Notes: a model not told the origin generated them from the sequence alone. A DNA stretch of 64,000 nucleotides from Elephas maximus indicus (GCF_024166365.1 NC_064825.1:105538480-105602479), one strand, 5' to 3'. Numbered from the stretch's first letter, positions 38,306-51,425 are shown. Numbers and translations: made by a program.

Positions 38306-39760
38306 ATCTAGAGAGTAGGCAGAACTTGGCCAGAAACACATAAAGAGCATAGTACCCTGGAAAATTGCAACCGCAGTTAAGTGAGAGGTACAGGTGGAGA
38401 AAGCTTTGAACCTTCCCTCAGAAAAGTGGATCTTTAAGGCCGAGAAGATAATGCAACCATAAGAGACAAGAACAGCAGAAACAGTATTCAGTTCAATGAA
38501 ACAAAAACCGTGAATAATATCAGCTCATTGACCTGAATATCAGAATAGGAAAGGAGGAGAAGTAGAGGCAAATTACAGAAGAAATGATTAATTTCATCTG
38601 ACTCACAGAAAAATAAATGGAAATTTAATGTGGTATATATCAAAGCATCCACCATGCCTACGAGGTAAACCCCAAACATAAGCATGGAGCACACACTACT
38701 GGACATGTTTACTGTATAGAGCAAGGGGTTGCTAATGGCTTTGTACTGATCAAAGGTTAGAGCCACCAGCAGGAGACACTCAGAATCTCCAAAGACTGAA
38801 GATGAAGAATTGCAGAGCACAGCCATAGAAGGAAATTGATTTGTCTTTGGCTAAAAAAAAAAAAAAAAAATTTTTTTTTTTTTGGGCTCAATTGCTGTGG
38901 AATAGCAGAGGTCACAGAAGGAGGGGTGGCTGAGGAAAATGTACATTGGCATTTGAAGCTGGGAGTCCATTCTAATTAAAACAATCATTCCATGATTTGA
39001 CAGAAGGTTGTCGTTAGGTGCCTTTGAATCAGCTCTGACTCATACGGACCCTATATACAATAGAAACAAACACTGCCTAGTAATATGACATCCTTAAAAT
39101 TGTTGCAATTTTTTAGCCCTTTGTTGCAGCCACTGTGTCAACCCATCTCGTCAAGTGTCTCCCTCTTTTTCACTGACCCTCTACTTCACCAAGCATGATG
39201 TCCTTCCCCAGGGACTAGTGTCTCCTGATAACATGCCCAGAGTACGCGAGAGAAAGTCTTGCCATCTTCGCTTCTAAGGAACGTTCTGGCTGTACTTCTT
39301 CCAAGACAGATTTGTTTGTTCCTCTGACAATCCACAGTATATTCAATATTCTTCTCCAACACCATAATTCCTAAGGCATCGATTCTTCCTCAGTCTTCCT
39401 TATTCATCATCCAGTTTTCACATGCATGAGAGGCAATTGAATACACCATGTCCCAGGTCAGGCGCACCTTAGTCCCCAAGGTGACATCTTTGCTTACTAG
39501 CACTTTAAAGAGGCCTGTTGAGCAGATTTTCCCAGTGCAATAAATTGTTTTATTTCTTGACATCTGCTTCTATGGGTGTTAAACATGGATCCAAGTAAAA
39601 TGAAATCTTGACAAACTTCAATAGTTTCTCTGCCAGGAGGTTAATGACATAAATAACTAGAAACATGCTAAAGAGGGTCACTTTGATCTCTTCCTATTAG
39701 CAATTCAAAGAAAAGAAAAAAGAATTCACTCAAGGGGGGACAATTTTTCCTTTCTACTGT
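38306..39760 (-). pseudogene. OR5W-type olfactory receptor, copy C, decayed and interrupted
   Basis: Remains of a third OR5W gene. The body at 38306-38857 aligns by eye with copies A and B from TM7 back to TM3. Its C-terminal codons are absent because an L1 (36960-38305) joins at the point matching the end of extracellular loop 3. At 38853-38884 a run of A followed by a run of T replaces about 16 bases kept in copy B. The TM2 part continues at 38885-39000. An RTE LINE fragment (about 39001-39640) interrupts TM1, and the N-terminal codons resume at about 39645-39760, where the start codon is no longer recognisable. Several frameshifts are also present. It is more diverged than copies A and B, so it is probably the oldest inactivated copy. 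Confidence 0.9.
39001..39640 (-). mobile_element. RTE LINE 3' fragment inside OR5W copy C
   Basis: Antisense RTE 3' end beginning GGTTGTCGTTAGGTGCCTTT and running into the reverse-transcriptase C-terminal region. Interrupts the TM1 codons of the pseudogene. Confidence 0.88.
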
Positions 39761-40814
39761 CCTTTGTTCTTATTTTAAACTGTTGATAAAATGATCCAGA
39801 AAATGGTAGATTTATGTTTAACACTTCTGGACATCCACAAATATTGTCTATAAAGTAGAAATAAATTTGTTCCTGTAAAACATCTTTTTTATCCTCACAA
39901 TATTCAGATGTATTGCTCTCTAAAGAGGCATTTTTTTTTTTTACAATAATAAAAAATATTTATATGTCAGATAGGAAGTCGAGAAACTTTGATCTAAACT
40001 TCCAGGTTTCATGAGGCATGTGACTTCCTATTTCTTCTTCTTTTTTTTTTTTTTTGGACTTTACTTCCTTATCTCTGGAAGTGAAGTTGGATGAATTGAA
40101 ATCTTGATCCATTTTCAAAATAATGCCTGCCAAGAGTGCATTTATTGCCTCATGAAAAAAATAAAACAATATGGAAAAAATACCAGTGTTAGACAGCAAA
40201 CCCGGAAGACACATGACTAAGCATCTGGTTTTCTTGCATATATTCACAGTGCCAAAAAAAATGATCACAATTAATGTGCTCCTCAGAAATCATGATTGGC
40301 TTAAAAGCTTGCATTTTAGATCTGTAATCAGTGAGCATACCACTGATTTGATAATAATGAAAATCATTGTTACTAATCTTGGTCTACATCAACTTACTAT
40401 TTGGTGAGACATGAAGTACATTTACTAAAGTTTTCTCTGGAATTGTATCCCTGCTTTGCCACAATGTTCTTATGATTTGTAAAGAGCTTGGGTGCAAAAT
40501 TACAAGTCTTGACATTCAAACAGAAATGCAAAAATAAATGGAAACAACAGAATCGAACACATACTTGGCATATCTTTGCATTTTAAATTAACTGTTTCAT
40601 TACAGAATCAAGTGAGCAGAGGGCTAATAAAATTTCTGAAATATATAAACTTTGTTTCTTATGCATATGTGTATTTATATGTGTGTAACGTGTTCATGTG
40701 TGTGCATGTCTCACTGTTGATACATAAGAATGGAAATGTGGATGATGATCCAGTCTTTGTACACTTAAGTAACTATGTCATATGGTTCACAGGGAATTGC
40801 ATAGTTCAAAAGAG

Positions 40815-41037
40815 ATTGACTCAAAATACAACCTAATCCTATAAATTGAGTCTTGCCTCATTAGCATAACTGCCACTATCCCACCTCATCAACATCACAG
40901 AGGTAGGATTTACAACCTGTAGGATAATCACATCAGATCACAAAATGATGGACAACCACACAATCTTGGGAGTCATTGTGTAGTTAAGTAGATTCACATT
41001 TTTGGGAGACATGATTCAATCCATAACACCCTGTGAA
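40815..41037 (-). mobile_element. MaLR-type LTR end (fossil)
   Basis: Antisense LTR-like fragment ending in ATGATTCAATCCATAACA at about 41018-41035. Old and partial. Confidence 0.5.
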
Positions 41038-41329
41038 TACCTAAAAGAATTTAGCAAAGGCTGAGCTCTCAATTTTTTACTCCTGTCATCAAATTAATGT
41101 TAGGAAGATGACCGAAACTTATTTTTATGTTATGATTTTCAGCTACCCTGAATCTGTACCTCCTTCTGTCCAGTCAAATCAGAAATCCATTGAAACTTAA
41201 TAGATTCTCTACTTCATCACTCCCAGCTCTTTTCTATTCTTGTTTTTGTTTCTTCCGTTTCTACAACACTCTCATTCACTTACTGATTTAGGAATGTTAT
41301 TACTCTTCAGTGGTAATTTTTTTTTCTTT

Positions 41330-41822
41330 TTTATGTTTCACACACTATAAAATTCATCCCTTTAAATTGTACGTTTTAGTGTTACGTAGCGTGTCCACAA
41401 GTTTGTACAACCACTACAGCTATCTAAGTCCATAGCATTTTTCATCATCCCAAAAAGCAGTCTGTACCCATTAACATTGTACTTTCACCACTCCCCCCAG
41501 ATCCTGGAAACCACAACCTATTTTGTGAATCTATGCATTTGTCTATTCTGGACACTTCATAACAGCCATAATAGTAGAATCATGTAATAAGTGAATTTTT
41601 TTGCTGGGCTTCTTTCTTTAGCATATTATTTTCAATGTTCACCCATATTGTAATAAGTATCAATACTCCATCCTTTTTCATGGCTGAATAGTATCCCATT
41701 GTATACTATATTTTGTTTACCCATACATCACTGAATGGACACATGGGTTGTTTACAGTTTGGGGCTATTATGAATATTTGCTGCTATGAATATTTGTATC
41801 AGTATTAGTGTTAAGTGATGCT
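41330..41822 (-). mobile_element. Old L1 3' end
   Basis: Typical mammalian L1 3' UTR and ORF2 end read antisense (TGTACCCATTAACATTGTAC; ATGGCTGAATAGTATCCCAT). Confidence 0.82.
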
Positions 41823-41833
41823 TTCTTCACCAT

Positions 41834-42046
41834 GGCATCCCTGGGTGGTACAAAAGATTAACATGCTCTGCAGCTAACTAAAGCTTGGAGGTTTGAGTCA
41901 ACCCAGGTGCCTCGGAAAACAGACCTGGCAATCTACTTCCAAAAGGCCACAACCATTGAAAACTCTATGTAGTGAAGCTCTACTCTGAAACACATGATGT
42001 TGCCATGAGTCAGAATTGACAGCAATCAGTATGGTTTGGGTTTTGG
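41834..42046 (+). mobile_element. AfroSINE, longer subtype
   Basis: Head CATCCCTGGGTGGTACAAAA and tail ATGAGTCAGAATTGACAGCA. Confidence 0.88.
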
Positions 42047-42049
42047 TAG

Positions 42050-43775
42050 AAAAGTAGCATAAGCCATGTGGAAAGCCGAAAAGATGATAGCCACCTCATA
42101 CCCAGAGTCATGGTGTCATCTACGTAAGTGCTTCCACTTGAACACATTGAAAAAATACCGACACCCTCTATTGTCAGTCAGTCCCTTCTCTGAAAACATT
42201 TATATTTTCCTGTAAGAGATATAATCTCTTTTCTTGAGTACGAAAAGACAGTGGTGTATCAAAAATGAGATTTTTATATGCAGCTTTATACTTTCCAATA
42301 CAAATGTTATCACATGCTTGTATGTGTTAATAGTTTGGAGCAATGAAAAGCTGTGTTGAGATATAGTATATCTAATCTTGCTCTCTGTGGCTGGCATGAT
42401 CCTCTACAACCTTGGCTAAGTAAATCTGAAACTTAATCTAATATTAAACAGTACCATTGTCTTTGTAGCTGGATGTGAGTGTGTTCTCTTCCAAATTAAG
42501 CAACAGAAGTGCTCAGGAGAACCACTGTTGGTCAGAAATCTCAAGAAAACCTCCAGGGAAAATTGATAATGGAAAGAAATCAACAATTGATAATTGACTT
42601 TGGCTACATCTTGCAGGTTTTTACAACAAAGAGTACATGGATTTAAACATACCTTTCAATGCTGACATTTCTAGAACACAGATTATAAAATTCATTATTA
42701 TGCAATAATAATCATATATAGAAAAACATCAGTTACTGAAATACATTTCCCAATAAGCACGTGGTTGAATTTCCATTGTCAAACGCCTTTTCCTGGGTTT
42801 TCTGCTCTGCTCTATGGGTTGACTTCCTCATGAGGATGCAGGCAGGACCCTGTGAGGCATCAGCACTTCTTCTGTTTCTGAGATGCTGTAGGAGGATGAT
42901 TTACACCGTCAGTAATACTTTGGTGTAGAAAAAGGTAGCAGAAAAAAGGAAAAACAAATGTTTTGTGTTGTAATTAACCTATTGTTCCACTCCCACTTAA
43001 AAAAAATTCCCAAAGTAGTTTGGAGTGGATTGGACACAGAAGGTTCTCTGCAAGGAGCTGAACTGCTATTCAGCAAACTGGGATTTGATTTTTCTGTTAC
43101 TGCTTTCCTAGAAGTCCTGCTTCTCACTATCTCATTGCATGATACGCCTTTATTAATGAAGGTGAGCATATTGTATAAACATATACACACAATAACTAAC
43201 ATCTGTTCAGTGCCTAAAATGGCTTAAGCGCTACTCTCAGCACTAACGCACTTTATCATTCAACAACCAGTGACGTGGTTACTGTATTCTCCCCATTTTC
43301 TCATATGAGGAAACCAAGGCACACATAAATTAAGTAGCTTGCTCAAGGTGCTATTTGTTAGTCGGGCACAGAGTTGACATGTAAACCAAAGCAATCTGGC
43401 TCCTTCTGTCATTCAGTAATCTACCCCTGTATATGAGATATTCTGCTTTTTTTACAGCACACACGCGCACACACACACACAAAACAATGTATTTAGTGTA
43501 GGTGTTAAGACAGCCGGATGCAACCTGTTTGAGCATGAAACCCAAGCTAGAAACATTTAAACACTAGTCTGATTTATTTAGTGGCAATTGTAACACTTTT
43601 AAACGTAGTCTTATATACTGGGGTTATGAAATGCTTTTGACTGTGTATAAAAGAAAATGCATTTAGCTGCTTGGTAAAATCCCTTGTGTGAGGAGTTGTG
43701 TGTGTACTGGTAAAATGATTGCAGTTTCCCAATCAGAGTTTATAATTGGGGAATTGGTGAGTCCCCGGAGCTTAA
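42050..43775. other. 3' flank of OR5I1, no gene
   Basis: AT-rich single-copy-like DNA. A MIR SINE (about 43205-43395, plus strand, with ATGAGGAAACCAAGGCACA) and a short (CA)n run at 43459-43482 are present. Confidence 0.6.
43205..43395 (+). mobile_element. MIR SINE
   Basis: Ancient mammalian MIR core recognisable from ATGAGGAAACCAAGGCACA and the following AAGTAGCTTGCTCAAGGTGC. Confidence 0.75.
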
Positions 43776-43779
43776 CGTC

Positions 43780-44724
43780 TCATGAGGAATCTGTCTTTGA
43801 TCTTAGAGCTTTCTTAGCTGCATCTTTTACATCTTTGTTTCTCAAACTGTAAATCAGTGGATTTAGCACTGGGATGACAATGGTGTAGAACACCGAGATG
43901 ATTTTATCAGTGTTGGGAGAATACAGGGAACTGGGCCTTGAGTAAATAAAGAGTAGAGTCCCCTGATAAATGACCACAGAAGTCAGGTGTGAGGCACACG
44001 TGGAGAAGGTTTTCTTCCTCCCACTGGAAGAGCGAATCTTTAAGACTGAGAAAAGAATGAAATAGTAGGAGATAACGATGATGAGGAAGCAGATGATTTC
44101 CACGGAGCTGCCATATGTGGAGAGGAGCCACTCATTAACTGAGGTGTCTGTGCAGGAGAGCTTAAGCAGTGGAGGGAGGTCACAGAAAAAATGACTAATC
44201 ACATTTTTGTCACAGTATTTCAGAATAAAAGCAAAGGATGTATGAACCAGGAAGCTTACGTTGCCACCAATATAGGACAAGACAATCAGCCATACACAGG
44301 TGCCCCGGGACATCACAACTGTATACAGCAAAGGGTTACAGATGGCGACATAGCGATCATAGGCCATGGCAGCCAAGATAAAGGATTCTGTATCTGCAAA
44401 AGTACAGAAAAAATAGAACTGCAGGGCACAGCCATAATAGGAAATGGATTTGTTCTCTGAGAGGAAGTTGACCAGCATTTTGGGAACAATGGCTGAGGAA
44501 TAACAAAGGTCTACAAAGGATAGGTTACTGAGAAAAAAATACATGGGGGTTTGAAGACGGGAATCTATTCTGATTAACATTATCAAGCCAATGTTCCCCA
44601 TTAGAATCACAGCATACAACATCAGAAACACCAGGAATAGGACAATCTGCAGTTCAGGGCGTGTTGGAAACCCTAATAGAACAAATTCAGTCACCAAGGT
44701 GTAGTTTCTTTCTATCAGTTCCAT
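43780..44724 (-). CDS. OR5I1: Olfactory receptor 5I1, intact
   Basis: Single-exon odorant receptor of 314 residues, the same length as I recall for human OR5I1 and very similar along its whole length, including the ends MELIERNYT and RSKTDSS. Features: glycosylation site NYT at 7-9, GN at 43-44 in TM1, [11 protein letters not shown] at 60-70, paired cysteines 99 and 181, [10 protein letters not shown] at 120-129, [10 protein letters not shown] at 238-247, and PVLNPLIY at 285-292. The start at 44724 gives the expected N-terminus. It lies between the OR5W copies and the OR10 gene on the same strand, the order of the human cluster. No duplicate of it is seen in this window. Expected role: odorant detection at the plasma membrane of olfactory neurons; the ligand cannot be told from sequence. 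Confidence 0.96.
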   Translation of the reverse strand: MELIERNYTLVTEFVLLGFPTRPELQIVLFLVFLMLYAVILMGNIGLIMLIRIDSRLQTPMYFFLSNLSFVDLCYSSAIVPKMLVNFLSENKSISYYGCALQFYFFCTFADTESFILAAMAYDRYVAICNPLLYTVVMSRGTCVWLIVLSYIGGNVSFLVHTSFAFILKYCDKNVISHFFCDLPPLLKLSCTDTSVNEWLLSTYGSSVEIICFLIIVISYYFILFSVLKIRSSSGRKKTFSTCASHLTSVVIYQGTLLFIYSRPSSLYSPNTDKIISVFYTIVIPVLNPLIYSLRNKDVKDAAKKALRSKTDSS

Positions 44725-45475
44725 ATTATTATTTTTTTCCTGTTTTGAGAATCCTAATATCCTAAAACATTATAATCATGAAAGAGAAATAAAATTAGAT
44801 GTAATCATAAATTAGTTTGATTGTTCAACAAACCATCAGTCAGATAAAGAAACCAAAGAAACTTCTCTTCAAATACAAAATTTGAGAGATGTATTTCAGA
44901 ATTCAATAGCTGTTAAATTCCATTGTCACAAGTTTTATTTAATTTCTTTCATTAACGACTATTTCTTCCAATGGACAGTTGGCTCCACAGTACAGAGGGC
45001 ATGTTACAGTTTGCTTACCTTTTTGTACCTGAAATGTTTAACACTATGGTTACAAGATTAGATGGATTAATGAATGGACTGAGGATTGTATAAAGGACAG
45101 AAGAAATATCAATATTTATTAAACAGAAAACGACTTGTAGAACATGCCTTAGAATGAGGAGAATTATGGAGGCATTTGCTTTTTCTCTCAAGAAATTATA
45201 GTCAATGGATAGAGAGGTATAATAAAACATACACCAGCTAATTGTTTTTTGTACCTATTTCTTATTAATATAAAGTAACGTAATATTAGTGAAATAAAAC
45301 CAATGTCACTAATTACCTACCATGAGTATATTTTTAAAAGAAGTTAGGGTAATTCTATAAATCCTGTATTAGCCAAGCTGATTAAATTTGTTAAATATAT
45401 ATCGTTCCATCAATCACAATGCCCAGCTTCCAATGAGCACAGAATGGATATTAGTTGACGAAACAAGTAAGTAGA

Positions 45476-45643
45476 AACCCTGCTGGTGTAGTTAGTTAAG
45501 TGCTACAGCTGCTAATGAAAGGGTCAGCAGTTCGAATCCACCAGGTGCTCCTTGGAAACTCTGTGGGGCAGTTCTACTCTCTCCTATAGGGTTGCTGGGA
45601 GTCGGAGTCGACTCAATGGCACTGTGTTTGTTTTTGGTTTAAA
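45476..45643 (+). mobile_element. AfroSINE with clear target-site duplication
   Basis: Full head-to-tail copy flanked by AAGTAAGTAGA at 45465-45475 and 45645-45655. Confidence 0.95.
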
Positions 45644-45659
45644 TAAGTAAGTAGACACA

Positions 45660-48600
45660 CACAAAAAAAATGTTCCAGTTACTTCAAATGAAATAAAATC
45701 ATTCTATATGTCCTTCTCACTGAAATATAGTTAGCCACTATTACTTTTTATGTTTTTATAATTCAGGGTGTTTATACTGAGAAATCTGTCAATCAGTTTT
45801 CCTGGGGTTTCAGAATACTTCTAACAGTAGAAAGAATTTTAACTTAACCTGGAACAGTAAGAAATTTGAAGCTAACCTTGAAGGATGGACTTGAAAAATA
45901 TATGAAAACAAATGAGCAAAGCATCCAATGAGCTATGTTAGTGTTGCCACAGAGATCCCAAGAAGGGAATTAAAAATGTTTTTGGGTCACTAGCTCATTA
46001 CATGTGTAAAAACTCAGTGATGGTGCTATCAACTTTATCTCATTCAGTAACTAAAACCATCCTATGGCACAGACACAGAGAATCTATTGAGAATCAGAAG
46101 GGTTAATTACTTGTTCAATGTGTGGTCACGTTATTGTATCCAAGAGTGGGAATGAGATGCAGCACTACAGCAAGACAGCAGTTAACTTACTCTTAGTTCA
46201 CCTGTTTTCAATATAATGAGGTTATTTAGAAAAGATGAGACCTCTGCTTTAGACTTAGAAAAAATATGGTTGGAATTCTATCTTGACTACAAGAGTACTG
46301 TGGGATCTTGAGCAAATTAATATAAATTATATTATTTATACATATGAATGATAACAAATATCTCACAGGGTTGCTGTACTAATCAAATAAAAAAAAAATG
46401 ATCTCCCTGTCCACCTACCATCCAACCATCCATTTATCTACTTACCTACCTACATACTTACCTATCTGTCCATCCACGTAGTTACTTTTCAGAGTGGCTG
46501 ACACAGGAAAACATCAAAAACTTGTCTCAGTAGCCACACTGCTCTCACTTAATCATATTTATGACTAGAGCTGTAAGCCAAGGTTTTATTAATAATGGCT
46601 AGCATTTATATAGTGATTGTTAGCTTCAAGGTGATATTCTAAAGACTGCATATATCTTATTCAATTGTCACAACAAAAATAACCAAGGTTTGATCTACAT
46701 ACTATTATTATCATTTTTCTCTTACAAATAAGGGAACTAAGACACTTGGGATTTGAGAGCTAGGATGTAATAGAGACAGCACTGGAACCTAAGAGCCTGC
46801 ATCCAAAGCCTTATGATACATAGGCTCTTTCGTCGATAGATCGTCATTATTCATTTTTTTATTTTGGATGAGAAACTTAAAGCTTAGCATAATATAAGGT
46901 CTTGTAGTTGGTAGCTGCAAATTAAAATTCGTATGTGTCCAAAGTCAAGGTCTGTGACAGTAACCTTGAGGGTGATTGGACTATGAATAATGTGGCCACC
47001 ATAAGACAGGGTGCGGGACGTAGTGAAGCTGAGGGAAGGAATAAGTGGCTTACATATTTACTGAACAGAGCACATACTTCTGGAAACTTCACATTGATCG
47101 TTCCTTCTTATAGTCTAAAAATATTTCATCTACACAAAGGGGAGAGGGAAGTAAAGAGGTAGGTATTAAGTATAGTGGTAGGAGAAGACAGCAGTCCTGA
47201 GATTCTTGTTTTAAACAGAAATTAACAAAAAGATCCAATCAATATGCTTTGATTCACTATTTTTTTCCCCAAAGATATCGCAACACAATCTTAAGATAGA
47301 CAATAAACTTAAATTAATTCAAAATATCAGGGAACCAGTCATGCTTCAGCTCTCTTATCTGTAATACATATGTAAAAGCTTTTTTAAATGCTTTACATTT
47401 ACAAAGAAGTTGCATCAGAAAAGGTGATGTACGATGCATTACCGTGTGGGTACAGTACTGACAGATAAAGGTCCTTTTCCACATTTTTGAACATAAATCA
47501 ATGGTTCTTTCTCTTAGGTCCATGAAAGCCAATTTATGCACCATTAAAACCACTCTAGTTTTAGTAGCCACAGAAGTTACTTACCAAGGAAAGAACTGTT
47601 TTCCAAGAACCTGGCTGAATACTTTTGTCAATAGATCCAAGGGCCTTTAAATACATTCTCATGGCATTGGGGACCTAACAATTGAAGGGTTCCAAACATG
47701 CTCATTTTAAAGAGAAACCTGGAGAATAATTAGCAGGATTATTGACATTGTGTTAGGTTTTTTTTTTTTTTAATTAGTTGCATAATTAATTATTAGATAA
47801 CCACTGTTAACATCAATTTGAATAGTAATTTTAATTCTTACTAATTTTGAGATTATTTTTAATGATACTTAGAATTCTACAAAAGACCTATTTTAAGGGG
47901 TGCTTTGAAAATAGTTCAAATATTAAAAAATGCGATGATTGTCTTTTAAATTTGGCAAGCAAAAACAAAAATAACTAATATTTTATTAAATAAAATGATA
48001 AAATGTTAGCTATCAATAAAAAGAGTGGAAAATTTTTTCATCTAATTCAAATAAGAATTCATAAAAAAGAATCTAATCAACATTCTATAATTGGAAAAAT
48101 AAAATACTTATATTTAACAACTTATTGAATGGATTTCAACATCACTTTGAATACTAGAGATCAGGAGATTGGGTGGACAAGTACTGTCAGAAGAGTCTAT
48201 ATTAAGGCTTTGTCTTGGAGTTTGCAACTAACATGATATAGGAAATCATCAGGAAAAATATATGTTACTATCACTAAAATATCTAGAATATACATCTTGA
48301 ACCTTAAAAATCAGAATTTCCTGGATACTACTCTTTCATTTAAAAGGTGCTCAGCTGAATAATTTCAAAATGCTTTCTTTGTATTACAGAACCTACAGAG
48401 TTTTACATCTTTCACACACTAGATGTTACCAGGGAAAATTACCCAAACACAAAATTAGTAAGCAAGTTTCTTCAAATCATCAAAAATTCCCTAATCTTTC
48501 AGTGTTCTTAGAGATCTTTGGCACAACCCAGATCTTTCATGAGGCTAGACAATGCTCTGTTTCTCAGTCTGTAAATATCTTTTTCAAATTTGCTTATTTT

Positions 48601-49190
48601 CATTTAAGCCACTCTTCTGTTACTTTGATAGGTTGATATCACATGTCCGTATGCACATGATACTCTTATACTTCAAATCCAAGTAAACCATCATCAAACA
48701 AAAAGCCCCGACCTCTGAATTTCCCTTCCCTTGGTGTCAATACCTCAATAGGTTGAACTGGTTTTTTAATTAATTAAAATAAAATTGAATTAATATTGAA
48801 CTCATGTTTTTGACAAGTATCAAACTAGCGAAGGCTAATGGTAATTTTCCAATAAATAAATACTGGAGAAGCTGTAAAAGTAAGAGAAAAAATGATATTT
48901 CTAAGAATTAGCAAAAAAAAATTTGTAAGAGGAGAGGTTCTCTTTCTGGGTGTATAGCTTGTTAAGATATTGAGACCAACTCCCTTCCTGGAAAAAAAAA
49001 TAATAATAATGCAGAAAGCTACTTTAAATCCACTCAAAAACATAAGTGAACTGACAAGTTATTTAGTTACCATTAGAGCAAGGATCAAGAAGAAAATACT
49101 CTCATCACTTTATAATGTGTAAATAATACAAATATTTGGAGCCATAAGTTAAAATGAATCTAATGAACATTGCAAAAAAACCCAGACCCA
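45660..49190. other. Intergenic, no gene seen
   Basis: AT-rich DNA between OR5I1 and the OR10 gene. It holds a MIR at about 46590-46835, a weaker MIR-like stretch near 46010-46170 and a degenerate CTAC/CCAT simple repeat at about 46410-46480. Small open frames (for example 47314-47571 minus) show no recognisable domain. Confidence 0.5.
46590..46835 (+). mobile_element. MIR SINE
   Basis: GCTAGCATTTATATAGTG followed by AAATAAGGGAACTAAGACAC and GCACTGGAACCTAAG fit the MIR consensus pattern. Confidence 0.6.
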
Positions 49191-49194
49191 GCTC

Positions 49195-49492
49195 AGCTAC
49201 AAATCTGCCTTGGAAGTACAGCTAGAAAGCTTCTTAGAAGCAACGATGGTGAGACTTTGAGTCACATACTTCGGACATGTTATAAGGAGGGACCAGTCCC
49301 TGGAGAAGGACATTATGTTTGGTAAAATAGAGGGTCAGCAATAAAGAAGACCCTCAATGAGTTGGATTGACACAGTGGCTACAACAATGGGCTCAAACAT
49401 AAAGATTGTGAGGCTGGTGCAGGATGGGGCACTGTTATTTGTTGTACATAACATCAACATGAGTCAGAACCGACTCAACGGTACCTAACAAC
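49195..49492 (+). mobile_element. RTE LINE 3' end
   Basis: Plus-strand RTE terminal part, ending ACTCAACGGTACCTAACAACA. Confidence 0.88.
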
Positions 49493-49727
49493 ATTATCTT
49501 GTATCCAGAAAAAAATATCCCTCAAAACTTTGTTACAAAAAAAACCTCAGATCACAAAGGACTTCACTGGTGAATTACAAATATTTTGGAAATAAACTGT
49601 ATCAAATTATACAAAATTGTTCAGAGAATAGAGACATACAGAATACTCACTTGTTGTAGAAGGACAAAATAACCCTAAAAGGGAACTTGAGAAGGACTTT
49701 CAACAACATCAAAAAAGAGACATACAA

Positions 49728-49930
49728 AAAAATCAAACCCATTACCATCAAGTAGATTCTGACTCATGGCAACCTCATGTGTGCCAAATAGAACTGCACA
49801 TAGAGTTTTCAAGGCTGTGATCTTTCAGAAGCTGATCACCAGTCAGGTCTTCTGTGGCATCTCTGGGTAGGTTCAAACCACCAACCTTTTGGCTAGTAGT
49901 TGAACTCTTAAATGTTTGCACTCCCCGAGG
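49728..49930 (-). mobile_element. AfroSINE, longer subtype
   Basis: Antisense: CATTACCATCAAGTAGATTC tail text, then the head near GGCTAGTAGTTGAACTCTTA. Confidence 0.85.
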
Positions 49931-50162
49931 ACTTTTTAATATATGAATATTGCTACAGAATTTGCACATATGTCTGTGAAGCCGCCTCTTCTAGGAATGT
50001 AAGAGACTCTGACCTACCTGAAAAAATCTAGCACTTTTAACATTTCAGAAACGTGTTAATTCATATACAGATTGCAAGAAAAAACAACAAAACTCACATA
50101 ATTATATTATTTTTAATTTTTGTTTCTTATATTATTTTATTTGTATATATAAGTGTATATAT

Positions 50163-50245
50163 AGGAGTTCTTGGATGTTTAGTGCTAGAATACTAGCCTA
50201 AAGGTAGTCAGTTCAAACCCACCCAGAGGTACCTTGGAAGTTAAA
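50163..50245 (+). mobile_element. AfroSINE head fragment
   Basis: Only the tRNA-like half is present, ending at CCCAGAGGTACCTTGGAAG. Confidence 0.55.
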
Positions 50246-50559
50246 ATCCCATTAACTTCAAAAGATAAATCTTAGGCATATGAATCTTGTATAATCTTAC
50301 TCCAACAGCAGAAAAAAATGACAGTATAGAGGAAGGAGAGTAACGGCACTATAGAGTAACAAGATGTAAACAAGTTTACCAAAATTTTAATATATAAATG
50401 ATGTATAAAAGACAATGCATAAATGGTCTTTGTCAAAGCAATAGAAGAAGCAATCCTGTGTGTGTATCAACAATCATCCAATTTGGATGTAGACAGGAAC
50501 ACACACATATTTTCTTCTTTATTAGACATGTATGTCTGAGGATGAGTATATTAAATCCA

Positions 50560-51425
50560 CCCTTACAATGAAAGAGAGAACCTCAATATTAAAAAAAAAA
50601 AAAGGTCCAACAAATTATATATTAGATTCCTCATATGTGGCCAAAAAAACTAAAACCAGACCTGCTGCTATCAAGTCGATTCCAACTCATAGTGATCCTA
50701 TATGACAGAGCAGAACGGCCACATAGGATTTCCATAGTGTGACTGGTGGGTTCGAACTGCTGACGTTTTGGTTAGCAGCTAAGCTCTTAACCACTGGGTC
50801 AGTCACCAGGACTCCACTGTGTGGTGAGAGGTCAGTAAATGACACCATCGAGAAAGCTGAAACAATATAAAATTCAGCGGAAAAAAAGATATGATAAATG
50901 AAAGTAAATTATAGGTTTTTCTTCAAGAAATTATGTATAGAGAGTAAATTATAGGTTTTTCTTCAAGAAATAATGTATAGAGATCTTAGTGGCAATCATG
51001 AGCTAGTCAGTGAATCATATAATCAGGAAAGGTTATAATAATTGTCACTTTACTAATTGTAAATGTGATGAAAAATTAGTTAAATGATTTGTTCAAGATA
51101 TTAGTAATAAAAAGGTTAAAAATTAGTTATCTGAACTACTGGGATAGCATTGTCTCATAACATTGTGATATACCTTTATTAAATTAAAAAAATTTACCAC
51201 CAAAACTGCCACCATAATCGTCATTTCTGTCATCTCTACCAACATCATCATCATGGACTATGTATCAAATTCTTGTAACATATAAAATATTAAATGAAAA
51301 ATGATGTATGCATTTTTTCTAAATTTTATTCATATTGTTTTTTGAGAATATACACAGCAAAACATACTACAATTCAACAGTTTCAAAATGTCCAGTTTAG
51401 TGACATTGATTATATTCACCCTCAT
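50560..51425. repeat. Direct segmental duplication, left copy (partner 63190-64000)
   Basis: Collinear with the last 0.8 kb of the window: the same AfroSINE in the same place, then matching flank such as ATCATGGACTATGTATCAAA, then the same L1 3' end. A 40-base tandem repeat at 50901-50980 exists only in this copy. Confidence 0.88.
50645..50813 (-). mobile_element. AfroSINE shared by both duplication copies
   Basis: Antisense. The same insertion is at 63258-63428. TATGTGGCC-type repeats flank it, clearest in the right copy, so insertion came before duplication. Confidence 0.93.

Larger units (their letters stand above)
38306..41300. repeat. OR5W segmental duplication, unit C (partial, older)
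   Basis: Contains the decayed OR5W copy plus upstream flank that aligns loosely with B: 39790-39940 with 33890-34040, 40520-40800 with 34740-35000, and 41050-41300 with 35540-35790. Divergence is clearly greater than between A and B. The 3' flank of the gene is lost at the L1 junction near 38305. Confidence 0.65.

Noticed and set aside
47314-47571. 85-codon minus-strand frame rich in Cys and Lys
   Set aside because: No recognisable family and no zinc-finger spacing pattern; isolated in AT-rich intergenic DNA.
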